Assembly: GCF_910592395.1 (NCBI RefSeq)
Contig: NC_088320.1
Coordinates: 8,060,001-8,124,000, forward strand
Reading direction: 5' to 3'
DNA from: Lineus longissimus
Lineage: Eukaryota > Nemertea > Pilidiophora > Heteronemertea > Lineidae
DNA length: 64,000 nt
Below, in pieces: positions 45,666 to 55,407 of this stretch (position 1 is its first letter; every line of letters starts with the position of its first letter). The notes beneath the pieces are model-generated. The model was not told where the DNA came from. It saw only the letters and a program-made list of their open reading frames with translations, and made no database searches. A program made the translations under genes and the position numbers.

Positions 45666-48600
45666 CCATCGTAAGGCCAACTTTGAGTCATGTTTCTCCC
45701 ACCATTCGGCAATTAGCTGAGTCTCATCCGTGGGACTCGGACAGTCGTATGGTTCAGGTTCCTTCATCTGGATCTGTAAGTGAATATAGTCTCGGTCGCA
45801 ACTTGTTGGAAAGTCAGTCAGGTTATGAGTGCAAGTCGTCACCGTTTCGGGTCGTGAATGACGAACTACCCGACGTTGCGCCGGAGACTGAGTGGACTAG
45901 TGAGTTAGCAGAAGAGCTTTTTCTTGCTAGGACACCAGCCTCTGGCCCACCCCCTGGTGGTTTGGTCTACAGCGACTTTGGGGATTACGATTTTGTTATG
46001 TCTCGGAGGTCGTCCCAAGCGAATTGGAGTGGTGACATTGTAGCCCCAGTTAGTTGCATTTACTCTGAAGGTTGTGGCGAGGCTGTCCCAAGTAATCCGT
46101 CTCCTGTAGAGTCCAGTTTGCCGGTCGGTTGTGACCTTGTCCCTCCAAATATATCAGGGATGTCCCATGATAGTGTCTGTCGGGCTGTGTCTCAGCCTGT
46201 TGAGGGTTGTGACATTGTCCCCTCGGAGGACTCTCAGGGGATGTCTCGTGTTGGAGGTGGTGAAGTGCTTCCCCTTGCTGACTGTGACGGGATGCCCCGT
46301 TCTGTTAGAGGTTGTGACGATGACCTTTCGGGTCTTTGTCAATCTGTGCCGTTCAAATCCTTTGATCCGGGTAAGAGATGGTTGTCACCCGCCCCTGATT
46401 CTTCTCCGGACGATTTAGAGCTGGGGAGGGAGGGGGGAGGTGTGGTTTCATCATCTAATCCCGTTTCGGTTATCTCTCATTTTGACCTCGGGTCAACACC
46501 AGCCCCTGATCCTTCTCCGGACAATTTAGAGCTGGGGAAGGGGGGAGGAGGCGTGGTGTCATCATCAAATTCAGTCTCACTCATCTGCCCTTTCAATCCT
46601 ATATTGTCACTTGGTTCCTCAACCAACACTGGAGACATTGGCTGTATCCGGGAAGTAGATTTAGGGAGTGTGGGCGTAGTGGGGGAGAGTGCCGTGGTCC
46701 TGGCTTCAATACAGGGAATGGTGGCTGAAGCGACAATAGACAGTGCTGCTCAGGTTACCGTATTGAGTACAGACTACGTGCGTTCACTCCCTGTCGCTCT
46801 CATTTCTAAAGAATCCGTTAAACTTAAAGGTGCAGCCAAGGATAGTGACATTATTGCTTCGTATGTGGAGGGGGTGGAGTTCAGGATTAGTGATCAGGTG
46901 TTCTTGGTAAACGCGTACATTGCTCCGATATCAGATCCCATTCTGTTGGGGTTGGATTTTCTCAAGGCACAAAAGGCTGTTATTGACCTTCACCTTGAGA
47001 ATCTAATCTTGAATGATATCCCAATTCCGATTAAGCTGGTACCCAATGTTCCACCGGTTTCCGAACCCAATGTACGCAACATCCGTATGGACTCATCCTC
47101 CCACGTTGTTGGGAACTTGGATGAGAAGTCTGATGTGTTGTCTTCGGGACTTAGAACTCCCATTGATCTCTCTCCTAGTTGTGAGTCTCTTCCTCCCGAT
47201 CCGGATCCCAAGGCTCCTGTTCCTGAGTATTTAATGGATCTATATCTCCGTTCTATAGTACACCTTACGGACGAGCAAGCAGTGAAAGTTGCTGACCTCC
47301 TGAATGAGTTCCAAGATGTCTTCTCAAAAGACGAATTCGATATTGGAACTTTTTCGGGGGTGCAGCACCATATAGACACTGGTGATGCTGAGCCCATTAA
47401 GGTCCCGACTAGACGAACTCCTGTTGCTTTTGATGATGAGGAGAGGCAGAATCTCACTTTGATGTTGAAGGCCACTGTCATTGAGCCTGCTTCATCTCCC
47501 TGGTCTGCGGCCCCGGTTTTGATCCGTAAAAAAGACGGCAAGGTCCGCTGGTGTTGTGATTGGAGGGGTCTGAACTCTGTTACAAAAAAAGATGCATACC
47601 CTGTCCCAAACATTGAACAATGTTACCACACACTGAGGGGGTGCAAGTACTTCAGCACCCTAGATGCTACTTCCTCGTATTGGCAAATTGAGATTGCCCC
47701 CATTGATCGAGAAAAAACTGCATTTTCGTCTAGCAAATACGGTCTCTTTCAATTTCGGAAAATGGGGTTCGGACTTTGCAATGCTCCCGCGACGTATCAA
47801 CGTGCGATGGAGCATATTCTCTCTGATCTGTTGTGGGACAAACTGGTTTGTTACTTGGATGACGTCATTATGGGAGAATTGACTTTTGAAGACCATCTGG
47901 TACTCCTCCGTAAGTCACTTCTCAGGTTCCGTGAACACCAACTCAAGTTGAAGCCTCGAAAATGCAACCTCTTTCAACTAGCGGCTAAGGTTTTGGGTCA
48001 CATTCTCGATGAGCGCGGGATTGCAGTCAATCCCGAGAACATCGAGAAAGTAAAGTCATGGGCCCCACCTAGGTGTCTCCGAGAGTTGCAATCTTTCCTC
48101 GTCTTCGCTAATTACCACAGATCTCACATCAAGGGTTTTTCGGAGATTGTGGTTTCACTCACCGAATTACTCAGTAAATCAGTCCCATTTCAGTGGGGAA
48201 CAGAGCAGCAGTCCGCTTTCGTACGGTTACGGGAGGCCCTGTCGTCTGCTCCGGTGTTAAGTTATCCCAATGATTCTGACCCCTTCATTCTAGATTGCGA
48301 TGCTTCTGATCGCACCATAGGAGGGGAACTCCTACAGGTTCAGAATGGGGAGGAAAGAGTCATTGCATATGGGAGTTATACCATGACACCGGAGCAACGG
48401 CGTTACTGTACCACCCGTAAGGAGTTGTTGGCGTTGGTAAGATTTACCCGGAAATTCCGACACTTCCTTCTCGGGAAGAAATTCACGGCCAGAACAGATC
48501 ATGGCAGTTTGGCTTGGCTTATGCGATTTAAGCATATTGAGGGCCAGTTGGCTCGTTGGTTGGAAGAGCTAAGCTGCTATGATCTCCAAATTATTCATCG

Positions 48601-50992
48601 TCCTGGTAAATTACATGCCGACGCTGACGCTCTGTCTCGACTCCCTGATTTGCTCCCCGCTTGTGATTGTTATAGGGCGGGTATCTCCTTAGACAGTCTT
48701 CCTTGTGGTGGTTGTGCTTACTGTACCAGGGCGCACAATCAGTGGGCACGCTTCGAGGAGGAGGTGGATGATGTTTTGCCTTTGGGAATTAGGATGGTTT
48801 CATTAAATTCCTCAGACGACTCTCCTGGGGACCCTATGTTGAATCCCATGGGTAATCCTTTTCTTAGTGTCTTACAAGATCAAGATTTGGACTCGGAGTT
48901 GAGTTGGGATGGTGAGGAGCTGGATTTTATTCCGGACATTGTCACTTCGGGTACTGGTCGTGTAGACGTACTGCCTTGTTTGTTTGAAGAGCTGGATCAT
49001 TCAGATTCATTGGTTGAGTTGTGCGACGGGCCTGGGACGGTCGGGGGTGGTTCTGTTTGTGACCCTGTTTCCCCCCCGGACGTATCTGAGCTGGAGGGGG
49101 AGCAGGATCTGATAGAGCCGGTGTGCCCCCGGTCCCCTTCTTCCCCGGCGGACAATTCTGGTTGTTCAGATGTTCCCGATCTTTCAAAATATTGCTCTCC
49201 TGTGAATTGGACGGATAGTTTCACACGTGATGAACTAGAGGCGTCTCAGACTCAAGACCCAGATTTGGGAAAAATCATTGGTTGGCTTAAGGAAGGTGTG
49301 GTGCCGTCCAAGTCCATGCTACAGTCATGTGGGCCTGTGGTTAGGCATCTTTGGTTATGTCATACTCAACTGGTATTGGAGGATGGCCTCCTTTGGTATC
49401 AGTGGGATGATGTTGTTAATTCCCGTTTGCTTCTTATGGTTCCCTCATCTCTCAAAGAACGTGTCTTTGGTATAGTTCACGATAACATCACATCCGGCCA
49501 TCTGGGGTACAAAAATACTCTTTCTCGTCTCAGACAATCATTTTATTGGCGAGGTATGGGTCAAGATTGTTATGCATATGTGGCCTCGTGTTCCATATGC
49601 AGTATCAATAAGAAACCCTGCCGTAAAATGAAAGCCGCTCTTGTGCCATTTACGGCTTCTGTTCCGATGGAAAGGGTCCATCTGGATATCCTAGGTCCGT
49701 TTATTCCGAGTTCTAATGACAATCTTTACATTCTCATGATTATAGATCAGTTTACCCGTTGGATTGAGTGCTTTCCACTCCCCACTCAAGGAGCTGAGCA
49801 AATTGCTCGGACGTTTGTCTATGAGTTTGTCGCACGTATGGGTTGTCCGTTGGAGATACACACAGATCAGGGCCGTAACTTTGTTTCAAAGTTATTCGGA
49901 GCTGTCTGTCGTCTCCTACAGATAGCAAAAACCCGCACTACGCCTTATCATCCTTCGTCTAATGGTCAGGTTGAGCGATATAATCGCACTCTTCTTCAAT
50001 TAATTCGTTGTTTCCTGGGAGAGGACCAGCGGGATTGGGATAATGATTTACCCCTTCTCGCTGGTGTTATCCGCTCTATGCCGAATCGGAGTACTGGTTT
50101 CACCCCCAACATGCTTATGTTGGGAAGAGAGGTTCACATGCCCTCCGACCTGGTCCTCAGCCCATTCCTAAAACAACCTCCCGCAGCATCGGTCGGCGAA
50201 TACGTACTGAAGCTGCGGGAGAAACTTGAGTTTGTACATCATATCGCTCGGCAGCACTTGGGTGTAGCCGAGCACCGTAAAAAAAAGGACTATGATGTAC
50301 AACTCCGGGAAAAGAGGTATCAGACCGGGGATATCGTGTACAAGTCTGACACTGCGTCCAAGGTTGGGCAAAGCTCCAAACTTAGACCGCCTTGGCTTGG
50401 TCCGTTTCTGGTTGAGAAGGCAATCTCGCCGGTTTTATATCTCATCGACGGGCAGAGTAAGAACCAAGTCGTTCATCATGATCGGCTTAAGCTCTGTCGA
50501 GATCGGATCTTACCGTTCTGGCTTCGGAGAAAGCGTCATCATCTCCTTGGTCCGGACGATTCAGTGATTGCTCCATGTACAGATTCCCCTGACATGGAAA
50601 CTGGGGTGTTTCCCTTTTGTGCTCTGGATGAATTGGAGTTTGCGGATGTTGCCCAGGGTTCATTAGAGAATATTTCTCCTTCATTACTCTCAGTTTCTCC
50701 TCCGTCCGATGATGCGCTGCCCGGACGATCTGTAGAGCTGGGCGGGGCTTCCCGGTTGGAGGAGACAACTTCTCACCATGAAGCCGAATTGGACCTCAGT
50801 CTGTCTTCCTCCCCGTCAGTTAGTCTCCCTGAAATCAGTTTCTCTCAGGATATGCCCCCGATTCCAGGGTTACCACTCTGGGGGGTACATAATGGGTACG
50901 ACGAAACTGACGAACCTCCCTGGAGACTGTCGGATGGACGCGGTGGGAGAAGGCGGCGGTTGCCGGCTTATTTGGGAGATTATATTCTCTAG
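45641..50992 (+). CDS. pol: Pol polyprotein (protease, RT, RNase H, integrase)
   Basis: 1783 codons from an internal ATG, though expression is probably as a Gag-Pol fusion by -1 frameshifting. A long acidic, repeat-like N-terminal extension (~350 residues; the PDPSPDNLELG type occurs twice) precedes the aspartic protease (TIDSAAQVTVLS, DSA rather than DSG, ~365). RT: RKKDGKVRWCCDWRGLN (~627), KMGFGLCNAPATYQR, YLDD (~738). RNase H: LDCDASDRTIGG (~885), RTDHGSLAWL. Integrase: zinc region H...H...CSIC, HLDILGP (~1346), HTDQGRNF (~1406) and NGQVERYN (~1443, catalytic Glu), then a GPY/F-like module (PPWLGPFLVEKAISPVLYLI). The C-terminal tail is acidic, and no chromodomain is recognised. All catalytic residues are present. 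Low-complexity insertions lie between RNase H and integrase. Confidence 0.93.
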   Translation: MYGQHSVPTIVRPTLSHVSPTIRQLAESHPWDSDSRMVQVPSSGSVSEYSLGRNLLESQSGYECKSSPFRVVNDELPDVAPETEWTSELAEELFLARTPASGPPPGGLVYSDFGDYDFVMSRRSSQANWSGDIVAPVSCIYSEGCGEAVPSNPSPVESSLPVGCDLVPPNISGMSHDSVCRAVSQPVEGCDIVPSEDSQGMSRVGGGEVLPLADCDGMPRSVRGCDDDLSGLCQSVPFKSFDPGKRWLSPAPDSSPDDLELGREGGGVVSSSNPVSVISHFDLGSTPAPDPSPDNLELGKGGGGVVSSSNSVSLICPFNPILSLGSSTNTGDIGCIREVDLGSVGVVGESAVVLASIQGMVAEATIDSAAQVTVLSTDYVRSLPVALISKESVKLKGAAKDSDIIASYVEGVEFRISDQVFLVNAYIAPISDPILLGLDFLKAQKAVIDLHLENLILNDIPIPIKLVPNVPPVSEPNVRNIRMDSSSHVVGNLDEKSDVLSSGLRTPIDLSPSCESLPPDPDPKAPVPEYLMDLYLRSIVHLTDEQAVKVADLLNEFQDVFSKDEFDIGTFSGVQHHIDTGDAEPIKVPTRRTPVAFDDEERQNLTLMLKATVIEPASSPWSAAPVLIRKKDGKVRWCCDWRGLNSVTKKDAYPVPNIEQCYHTLRGCKYFSTLDATSSYWQIEIAPIDREKTAFSSSKYGLFQFRKMGFGLCNAPATYQRAMEHILSDLLWDKLVCYLDDVIMGELTFEDHLVLLRKSLLRFREHQLKLKPRKCNLFQLAAKVLGHILDERGIAVNPENIEKVKSWAPPRCLRELQSFLVFANYHRSHIKGFSEIVVSLTELLSKSVPFQWGTEQQSAFVRLREALSSAPVLSYPNDSDPFILDCDASDRTIGGELLQVQNGEERVIAYGSYTMTPEQRRYCTTRKELLALVRFTRKFRHFLLGKKFTARTDHGSLAWLMRFKHIEGQLARWLEELSCYDLQIIHRPGKLHADADALSRLPDLLPACDCYRAGISLDSLPCGGCAYCTRAHNQWARFEEEVDDVLPLGIRMVSLNSSDDSPGDPMLNPMGNPFLSVLQDQDLDSELSWDGEELDFIPDIVTSGTGRVDVLPCLFEELDHSDSLVELCDGPGTVGGGSVCDPVSPPDVSELEGEQDLIEPVCPRSPSSPADNSGCSDVPDLSKYCSPVNWTDSFTRDELEASQTQDPDLGKIIGWLKEGVVPSKSMLQSCGPVVRHLWLCHTQLVLEDGLLWYQWDDVVNSRLLLMVPSSLKERVFGIVHDNITSGHLGYKNTLSRLRQSFYWRGMGQDCYAYVASCSICSINKKPCRKMKAALVPFTASVPMERVHLDILGPFIPSSNDNLYILMIIDQFTRWIECFPLPTQGAEQIARTFVYEFVARMGCPLEIHTDQGRNFVSKLFGAVCRLLQIAKTRTTPYHPSSNGQVERYNRTLLQLIRCFLGEDQRDWDNDLPLLAGVIRSMPNRSTGFTPNMLMLGREVHMPSDLVLSPFLKQPPAASVGEYVLKLREKLEFVHHIARQHLGVAEHRKKKDYDVQLREKRYQTGDIVYKSDTASKVGQSSKLRPPWLGPFLVEKAISPVLYLIDGQSKNQVVHHDRLKLCRDRILPFWLRRKRHHLLGPDDSVIAPCTDSPDMETGVFPFCALDELEFADVAQGSLENISPSLLSVSPPSDDALPGRSVELGGASRLEETTSHHEAELDLSLSSSPSVSLPEISFSQDMPPIPGLPLWGVHNGYDETDEPPWRLSDGRGGRRRRLPAYLGDYIL

Positions 50993-51895
50993 ATTACATG
51001 AAACTATAGGCATTCCATAGTTGCGGGCTTGGGTTATTGTTTCCCTTTACCTTTCTGTGTTCAAACATTATCTTACGATACGTCCAATTCTCGTCTATCG
51101 GCGTATCGATTTCCACTATTTCAAGCTTCTTGAGACTGATTGTTGAATTCTGCCGGAATCAAATTGCCGAAGTTGAATTTCTCGTAGTCCGTCTTTTCCC
51201 CAATCGGTTACTCCGTGTTAGTACTCTGTTCGTTTGTCTTGTTCTATGGGGGATTTTATATTTTTTATCCTGTCTGAAATTCAAATTGGTGATCTGTTCC
51301 TTTTGTCGATCGTTGATACCTCATTTGTTTCAACATCGATTCAGTGTTGTTAACTAAAATTAAGTTGTCTTGGTAACGGGGTGTCCTAATTTAGTATGCT
51401 CCTCGGACTTTGTGAGCTGAGGGGTCCTTAAGGACATTCCAGTTTCCTTTATGTATCTATTAACTTGTCTTTGGAACGGGGTGTCCTACTTTAGCATGCT
51501 CCTCGGACTTTGTGAGCCGAGGGGTCCTTAAGGACATTCCTACTTCCCTCCGTGTATATAGTTATTATAATCATGATCTAAAGTGCCCTTGGAACTGAGT
51601 GTCCCATCGTAGCACGCTCCTCGGACTTTGTGAGCTGAGGGGTCCTTCTGGGCATTCATAGTCCAAATTTTGTATAATATACTATAAAGTCTAGTTTTTT
51701 CATACATATTATAGGCCCGAGTGGGGTTAAGTTTTTTTTTGGTAAAAAAGCCGGCGTGTCTCTTCGGATATAAAAAGGCTGAGGAGGCTCGTGCAGGGAA
51801 TTTTATTGTACAGTACATCGACAAGATCATGCAGCTCCCAGAGACGGTGACCACCCTCATCTTCCCGAATCCCGAGACGACCTAAGGGGGAGGAA
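50993..51895 (+). other. Retrotransposon 3' untranslated region and polypurine tract
   Basis: No envelope-like ORF is supported. It holds three hairpin repeats (see separate entry) and ends with the polypurine tract aagggggaggaa (51884-51895) touching the 3' LTR. Confidence 0.7.
51371..51659 (+). repeat. Three direct repeats, each a potential long hairpin
   Basis: Cores of about 70 bp at 51371-51440, 51471-51540 and 51589-51659 share cctcggactttgtgagc-gaggggtcctt. Within each, GGTGTCC...GGACAT and CCTCGG...CYGAGG pair as nested stems around actttgtgag. Loop and stem are conserved, while spacers differ. Confidence 0.7.
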
Positions 51896-52194
51896 TGTGG
51901 TGCGGAGGGATATCGAGCGCGTCACCAACAGCCGGTATCCCGTGACGTCAGCAGGTGGAGGACCCAGTGACGTCACTCCCGGACCGCATAAAAGCCCTCG
52001 CAGGCCCAGTCTCGGGGCAGAAAAACAACAGAAGTCTACAGAGTAAGTTTATCCCGTATCTTGTCCGGTTTCGTGCACCTTTCATGCATAATGCACCGTA
52101 TCATGCTCGCACCTATATAGTCGCGGTAGTGCACACCTATATCAGCCCGTGGGTCACCCCGTCCGGCCCCTCGCTAAAAGTGGCCGGCACTACA
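51896..52194 (+). repeat. 3' LTR
   Basis: 299 bp, identical by eye to the 5' LTR except A for T at 52144. Both CRE motifs and the TATA-like box are kept. Confidence 0.9.
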
Positions 52195-53460
52195 CAACTT
52201 TGGGTGCAAGCTTGGTCATAAAAGTTACAGAACTGTTAGAAATACATCTAAACAACATATATATACAGTTAAAAGTGCATAAAAATCCCGTTTCAACCTC
52301 CGGGCGCTACCTTTTTTTCTCCGCCACACGCCGGGCCCTACCGGTCGTTATTTAGTGCGACCGCCACCAGAGTGTTTATCACGATCTTTCGCCGTTTTAA
52401 TTGCGCGTTTTAGGTAGATTAATCAATTATTACATGCATGCATTATATATCACCGAAATGATAATTGCGTAGGCTATTTGAAACTAAGTTCAGATGTCAT
52501 TTTCGATCTTTGAATTGAATTTAGGCGAGTGATTTTTGACACCCGGTCGACATATCAGGACTTGCAAAATTCACGCGAGATCGCTTGCATCATCGGCACG
52601 TTTGAAAACCGAATTTCACAAATTCCACAAATATTTATCACATACCATATGTATCACCACAAAGGTAACTCTCTAGACTATTTGAAACCAAGTTCAGATA
52701 CTTATTTTCACAAAAATTCGAAGCTATGCAAGCGATTTTTCAGTGGTAGAGATCGACGGAAACAAATTTTTCGCTCTGAAATGACATGAGACGAGCACCA
52801 ACTTCCGCTGATTTGTGCACAAAATTTCCGGAATATTATAAAAAACTATTGATAAATCTGAATTATATAGACTCTTTTCAGTACCTAAACAAATTTCAGG
52901 TACATGGTCATGTTGATTAAAAGAGTATCAACCGATTGAACATGAGAAAGTTCACTCACCTTCATTGAAGCAGCGACTACCGCCATTTTTAAATGGTGGC
53001 ATCTCTTCTTTCGATCGGCCAATCAGCGGCACTGCTTGCAAAAAAGTTAAGCCACCGCCAAATTTGAAATCGCCAAAATTCAGGCAATGTCCCTGCAGCG
53101 CCAACTGGCGGTGAAAACTATATTAATTCCATTAAAAGTAAAAATGAAAAAATATTTAAAAATATTCAGCCACATTTGAAAACAATATTTGCTCTGTGGA
53201 CCGAGGTAAAAAGGGAAAGAAATCTAAACGCGAAATGACCTCATTCTCTTAATACAGGTCGGATCGCGCCGATTTTTCGTTTTTTGAGTTCACCTTGGGC
53301 AACTCCTAATTTAGCACCGTCAACGAAGTGGCTAGGCCTTCCCGGTCAGAAATGTCCAATTTTGTCCACAGATGGGTCCCTAGATGGATGGATTGCAGGA
53401 CGGACACCATTTGAACAGCTATACTACTAGCTCCGCTGACTTTGTCAGCTGAGCTAAAAA
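52195..53460. other. Non-coding repeat-derived DNA downstream of the Gypsy element
   Basis: Continues the repeat interrupted by the Gypsy insertion (ctttgggtgcaagcttggtc). Near 53430 it ends with a hairpin-like terminus, agctccgctgactttgtcag followed by ctgagctaaaaa, similar in style to the end of the 1.1-kb repeats. No gene seen. Confidence 0.4.
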
Positions 53461-54009
53461 CAAATCAGTAATAAGCGAGAAATCACACTTTTTGAGTTTT
53501 GAGTTTGGGCCCCCTGGTGGCCAAGGCAATAATCAGACCGTACCAAAATTCAGTGTAAAAGGTCAACTGACCTAGGGGGTCATTTGTTCAAAGTTACAAG
53601 TTCATAACTGTTGCGGTTGAGAAACGTGCCATAGATACACTCAAACGGCAAATTTACGCCATTTGACCTCTGCGACCTTAAAAAGTAGGTCAAATCCGAA
53701 AAATCGTGCAAATCTGAGGTAACCTTGCTAGGGGTCCCTGCCATAAAAATTTCATCAAAAACAATTTGCTAATAAGCAGGCTATTGCACTTCTTACTTTT
53801 TCTGTTTTGGCCCCCTGGTGGCAAAGTCAAGAATCAGATCAGGCTGAAATTCAGCACCAGAGGTTATTTGATATAGGGGGTTATATGTACCAAGTTTCAA
53901 GCTCATAGCTTTGGTGGTTGAGAAACGTGCCATAGTTACACTCAAACGGCCAATTCACGCCATTTGACCTCTGCGACCTTGAAAAGTAGATCAAATTAAA
54001 AACCCGTAA
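53461..54009. repeat. Inner modules of the 1.1-kb repeat family
   Basis: Two ggccccctggtgg modules, each followed by gagaaacgtgccatag and catttgacctctgcgacctt words, divergent from the two full copies. Neither outer end is present. Confidence 0.6.
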
Positions 54010-54082
54010 GATATATCGTCAGCCTCCTACGATAATTGCCTAACTCACTTTTCAGGCATTTGGAGTTGTATTGCCTCTCTGT

Positions 54083-54820
54083 ACACACTGACAACATTTT
54101 GGGAAACATGTTGGCCAACATGTTGTCCAGGTGCGATGTTATCGAAAATGTTGGCAGTGTGTACAGTTCGGAAACATTCGGTAACATGTTGGCCAAATGT
54201 TGCTCAAATGTTGTCGAAATAATACAAAATCAATTTTGTTGCCGAGATGCTAATGATGTTGTCGAGTTTTATCCAATCAGAAATAGGCCACAAATCACAT
54301 GATCTACCTTAAGCCATGTGATGTAGTCAAAATGGCAGCCTCAAGCAAGGAATGGTTACTGAGTGAAGTTGAACAACTTATTGCAGTATGAGAAAGTTGT
54401 GCCTGTTTATGGGATGTAACATCCATGGAATATAAAGACAAGAACAAAAAGAAAGCTGCTATTCTAGAAATAGCTACAAAATTTGCCCCATGCTGGTGTC
54501 TCATATAAATCCATGGTCTTGTCCACACTCTTTTCTCATCTTTACGTCTTCTTCGCCGTCTTTCAATCAGGATACGTAAAATTATGGCAGAGCCACCGAC
54601 AATACATCTTCTTCTCTTGGAATCTTCCATTGTTTATGAATTTCCCTCAAAAATATTCCCTCAAAAATCCTCATTTCTCGGAAACATTCGACAACAAGTT
54701 GCCCAACATGTTGTCGAATGTTGTCATGTGTATACAGGGCAAAATTTTCGATAACATCGCACCTGGACAACATGTTGGCCAACATGTTTCCCAAAATGTT
54801 GTCAGTGTGTACAGAGCTTA
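54083..54820. mobile_element. Palindromic-end MITE, copy 1 (Harbinger-derived)
   Basis: About 75-bp inverted ends starting ctgtacacactgacaacatt and rich in acatgttggccaacatgt. The minus strand inside keeps an open stretch (54304-54630) with RRRRRRKDEKRVWTRPWIYM-RHQHGANF, the kind of Arg/Trp-rich N-terminus seen in PIF/Harbinger transposases, so the element is likely an internally deleted Harbinger. A second, nearly identical copy is at 54866-54915 plus 59068-59767. Confidence 0.6.
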
Positions 54821-55407
54821 AATCATCCCTCCAACAGCAAGGCACCTTCTGTAAAAATGCCTAAAGCTCTGTACACACTGACAACATTTTGGGAAACATG
54901 TTGGCCAACATGTTGCAGGGCTGCCTACCCTTACGTTTTTGGCGTAATAAATACGATTTGAGTGCCGATTTTACACATTACGCATAGCACTCTGATTTTA
55001 CGCCCCTAAGCATTTCCAAAATACGACTTTTAAAAAAAACCATTACACATTGTAGCCTTGTAAATAAAGATCTATTGTTGCTGTCTTTGTTCATTTATTT
55101 ATATAATCCTAATAAGATAATGTTATGTTTCTGCCCGTTTTGAAATATTATTTCAAAAATGAGTTCGGCCCTTGGAATCAAAGTAAGGCCCCGTACCAAA
55201 CGCAACGCCGGCCGGCCGCACATGTCACTCAGTAATTTATGCAACATTTTAGAAGCACTCGAGCGCCGCGCTGTGTTAAAAAAGTAAACTAATATCAACC
55301 TTAGCGGCTGGAAGATCTGCTGACGTCCTAAATATCACACGTCCCGTAATGCATAACAGATGGCGCGTGGAACGAGGTCAGCAGACGGGTAGACAGTGAA
55401 TGGAAAC

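Larger units (their letters stand above)
42802..52194 (+). mobile_element. Ty3/Gypsy LTR retrotransposon, full length and very young
   Basis: Two 299-bp LTRs (42802-43100, 51896-52194) differ by eye at one base (43050 T, 52144 A). Between them lie a TGG-type primer-binding site, intact gag (692 codons) and pol (1783 codons) in the order protease, RT, RNase H, integrase, then a 900-bp 3' region and a polypurine tract. LTRs begin TG and end CA. The flanks caaa/caac could be a 4-bp target duplication with one change. It disrupts an older repeat (ttttaccaa|ctttgggtgc). Near-identical LTRs and open frames point to recent, possibly ongoing activity. Confidence 0.95.

Noticed and set aside
50993-51357. 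Possible envelope-like ORF after pol (51037-51357, hydrophobic)
   Set aside because: About 106 codons without signal peptide, cleavage site or fusion-type features. Better read as 3' UTR.
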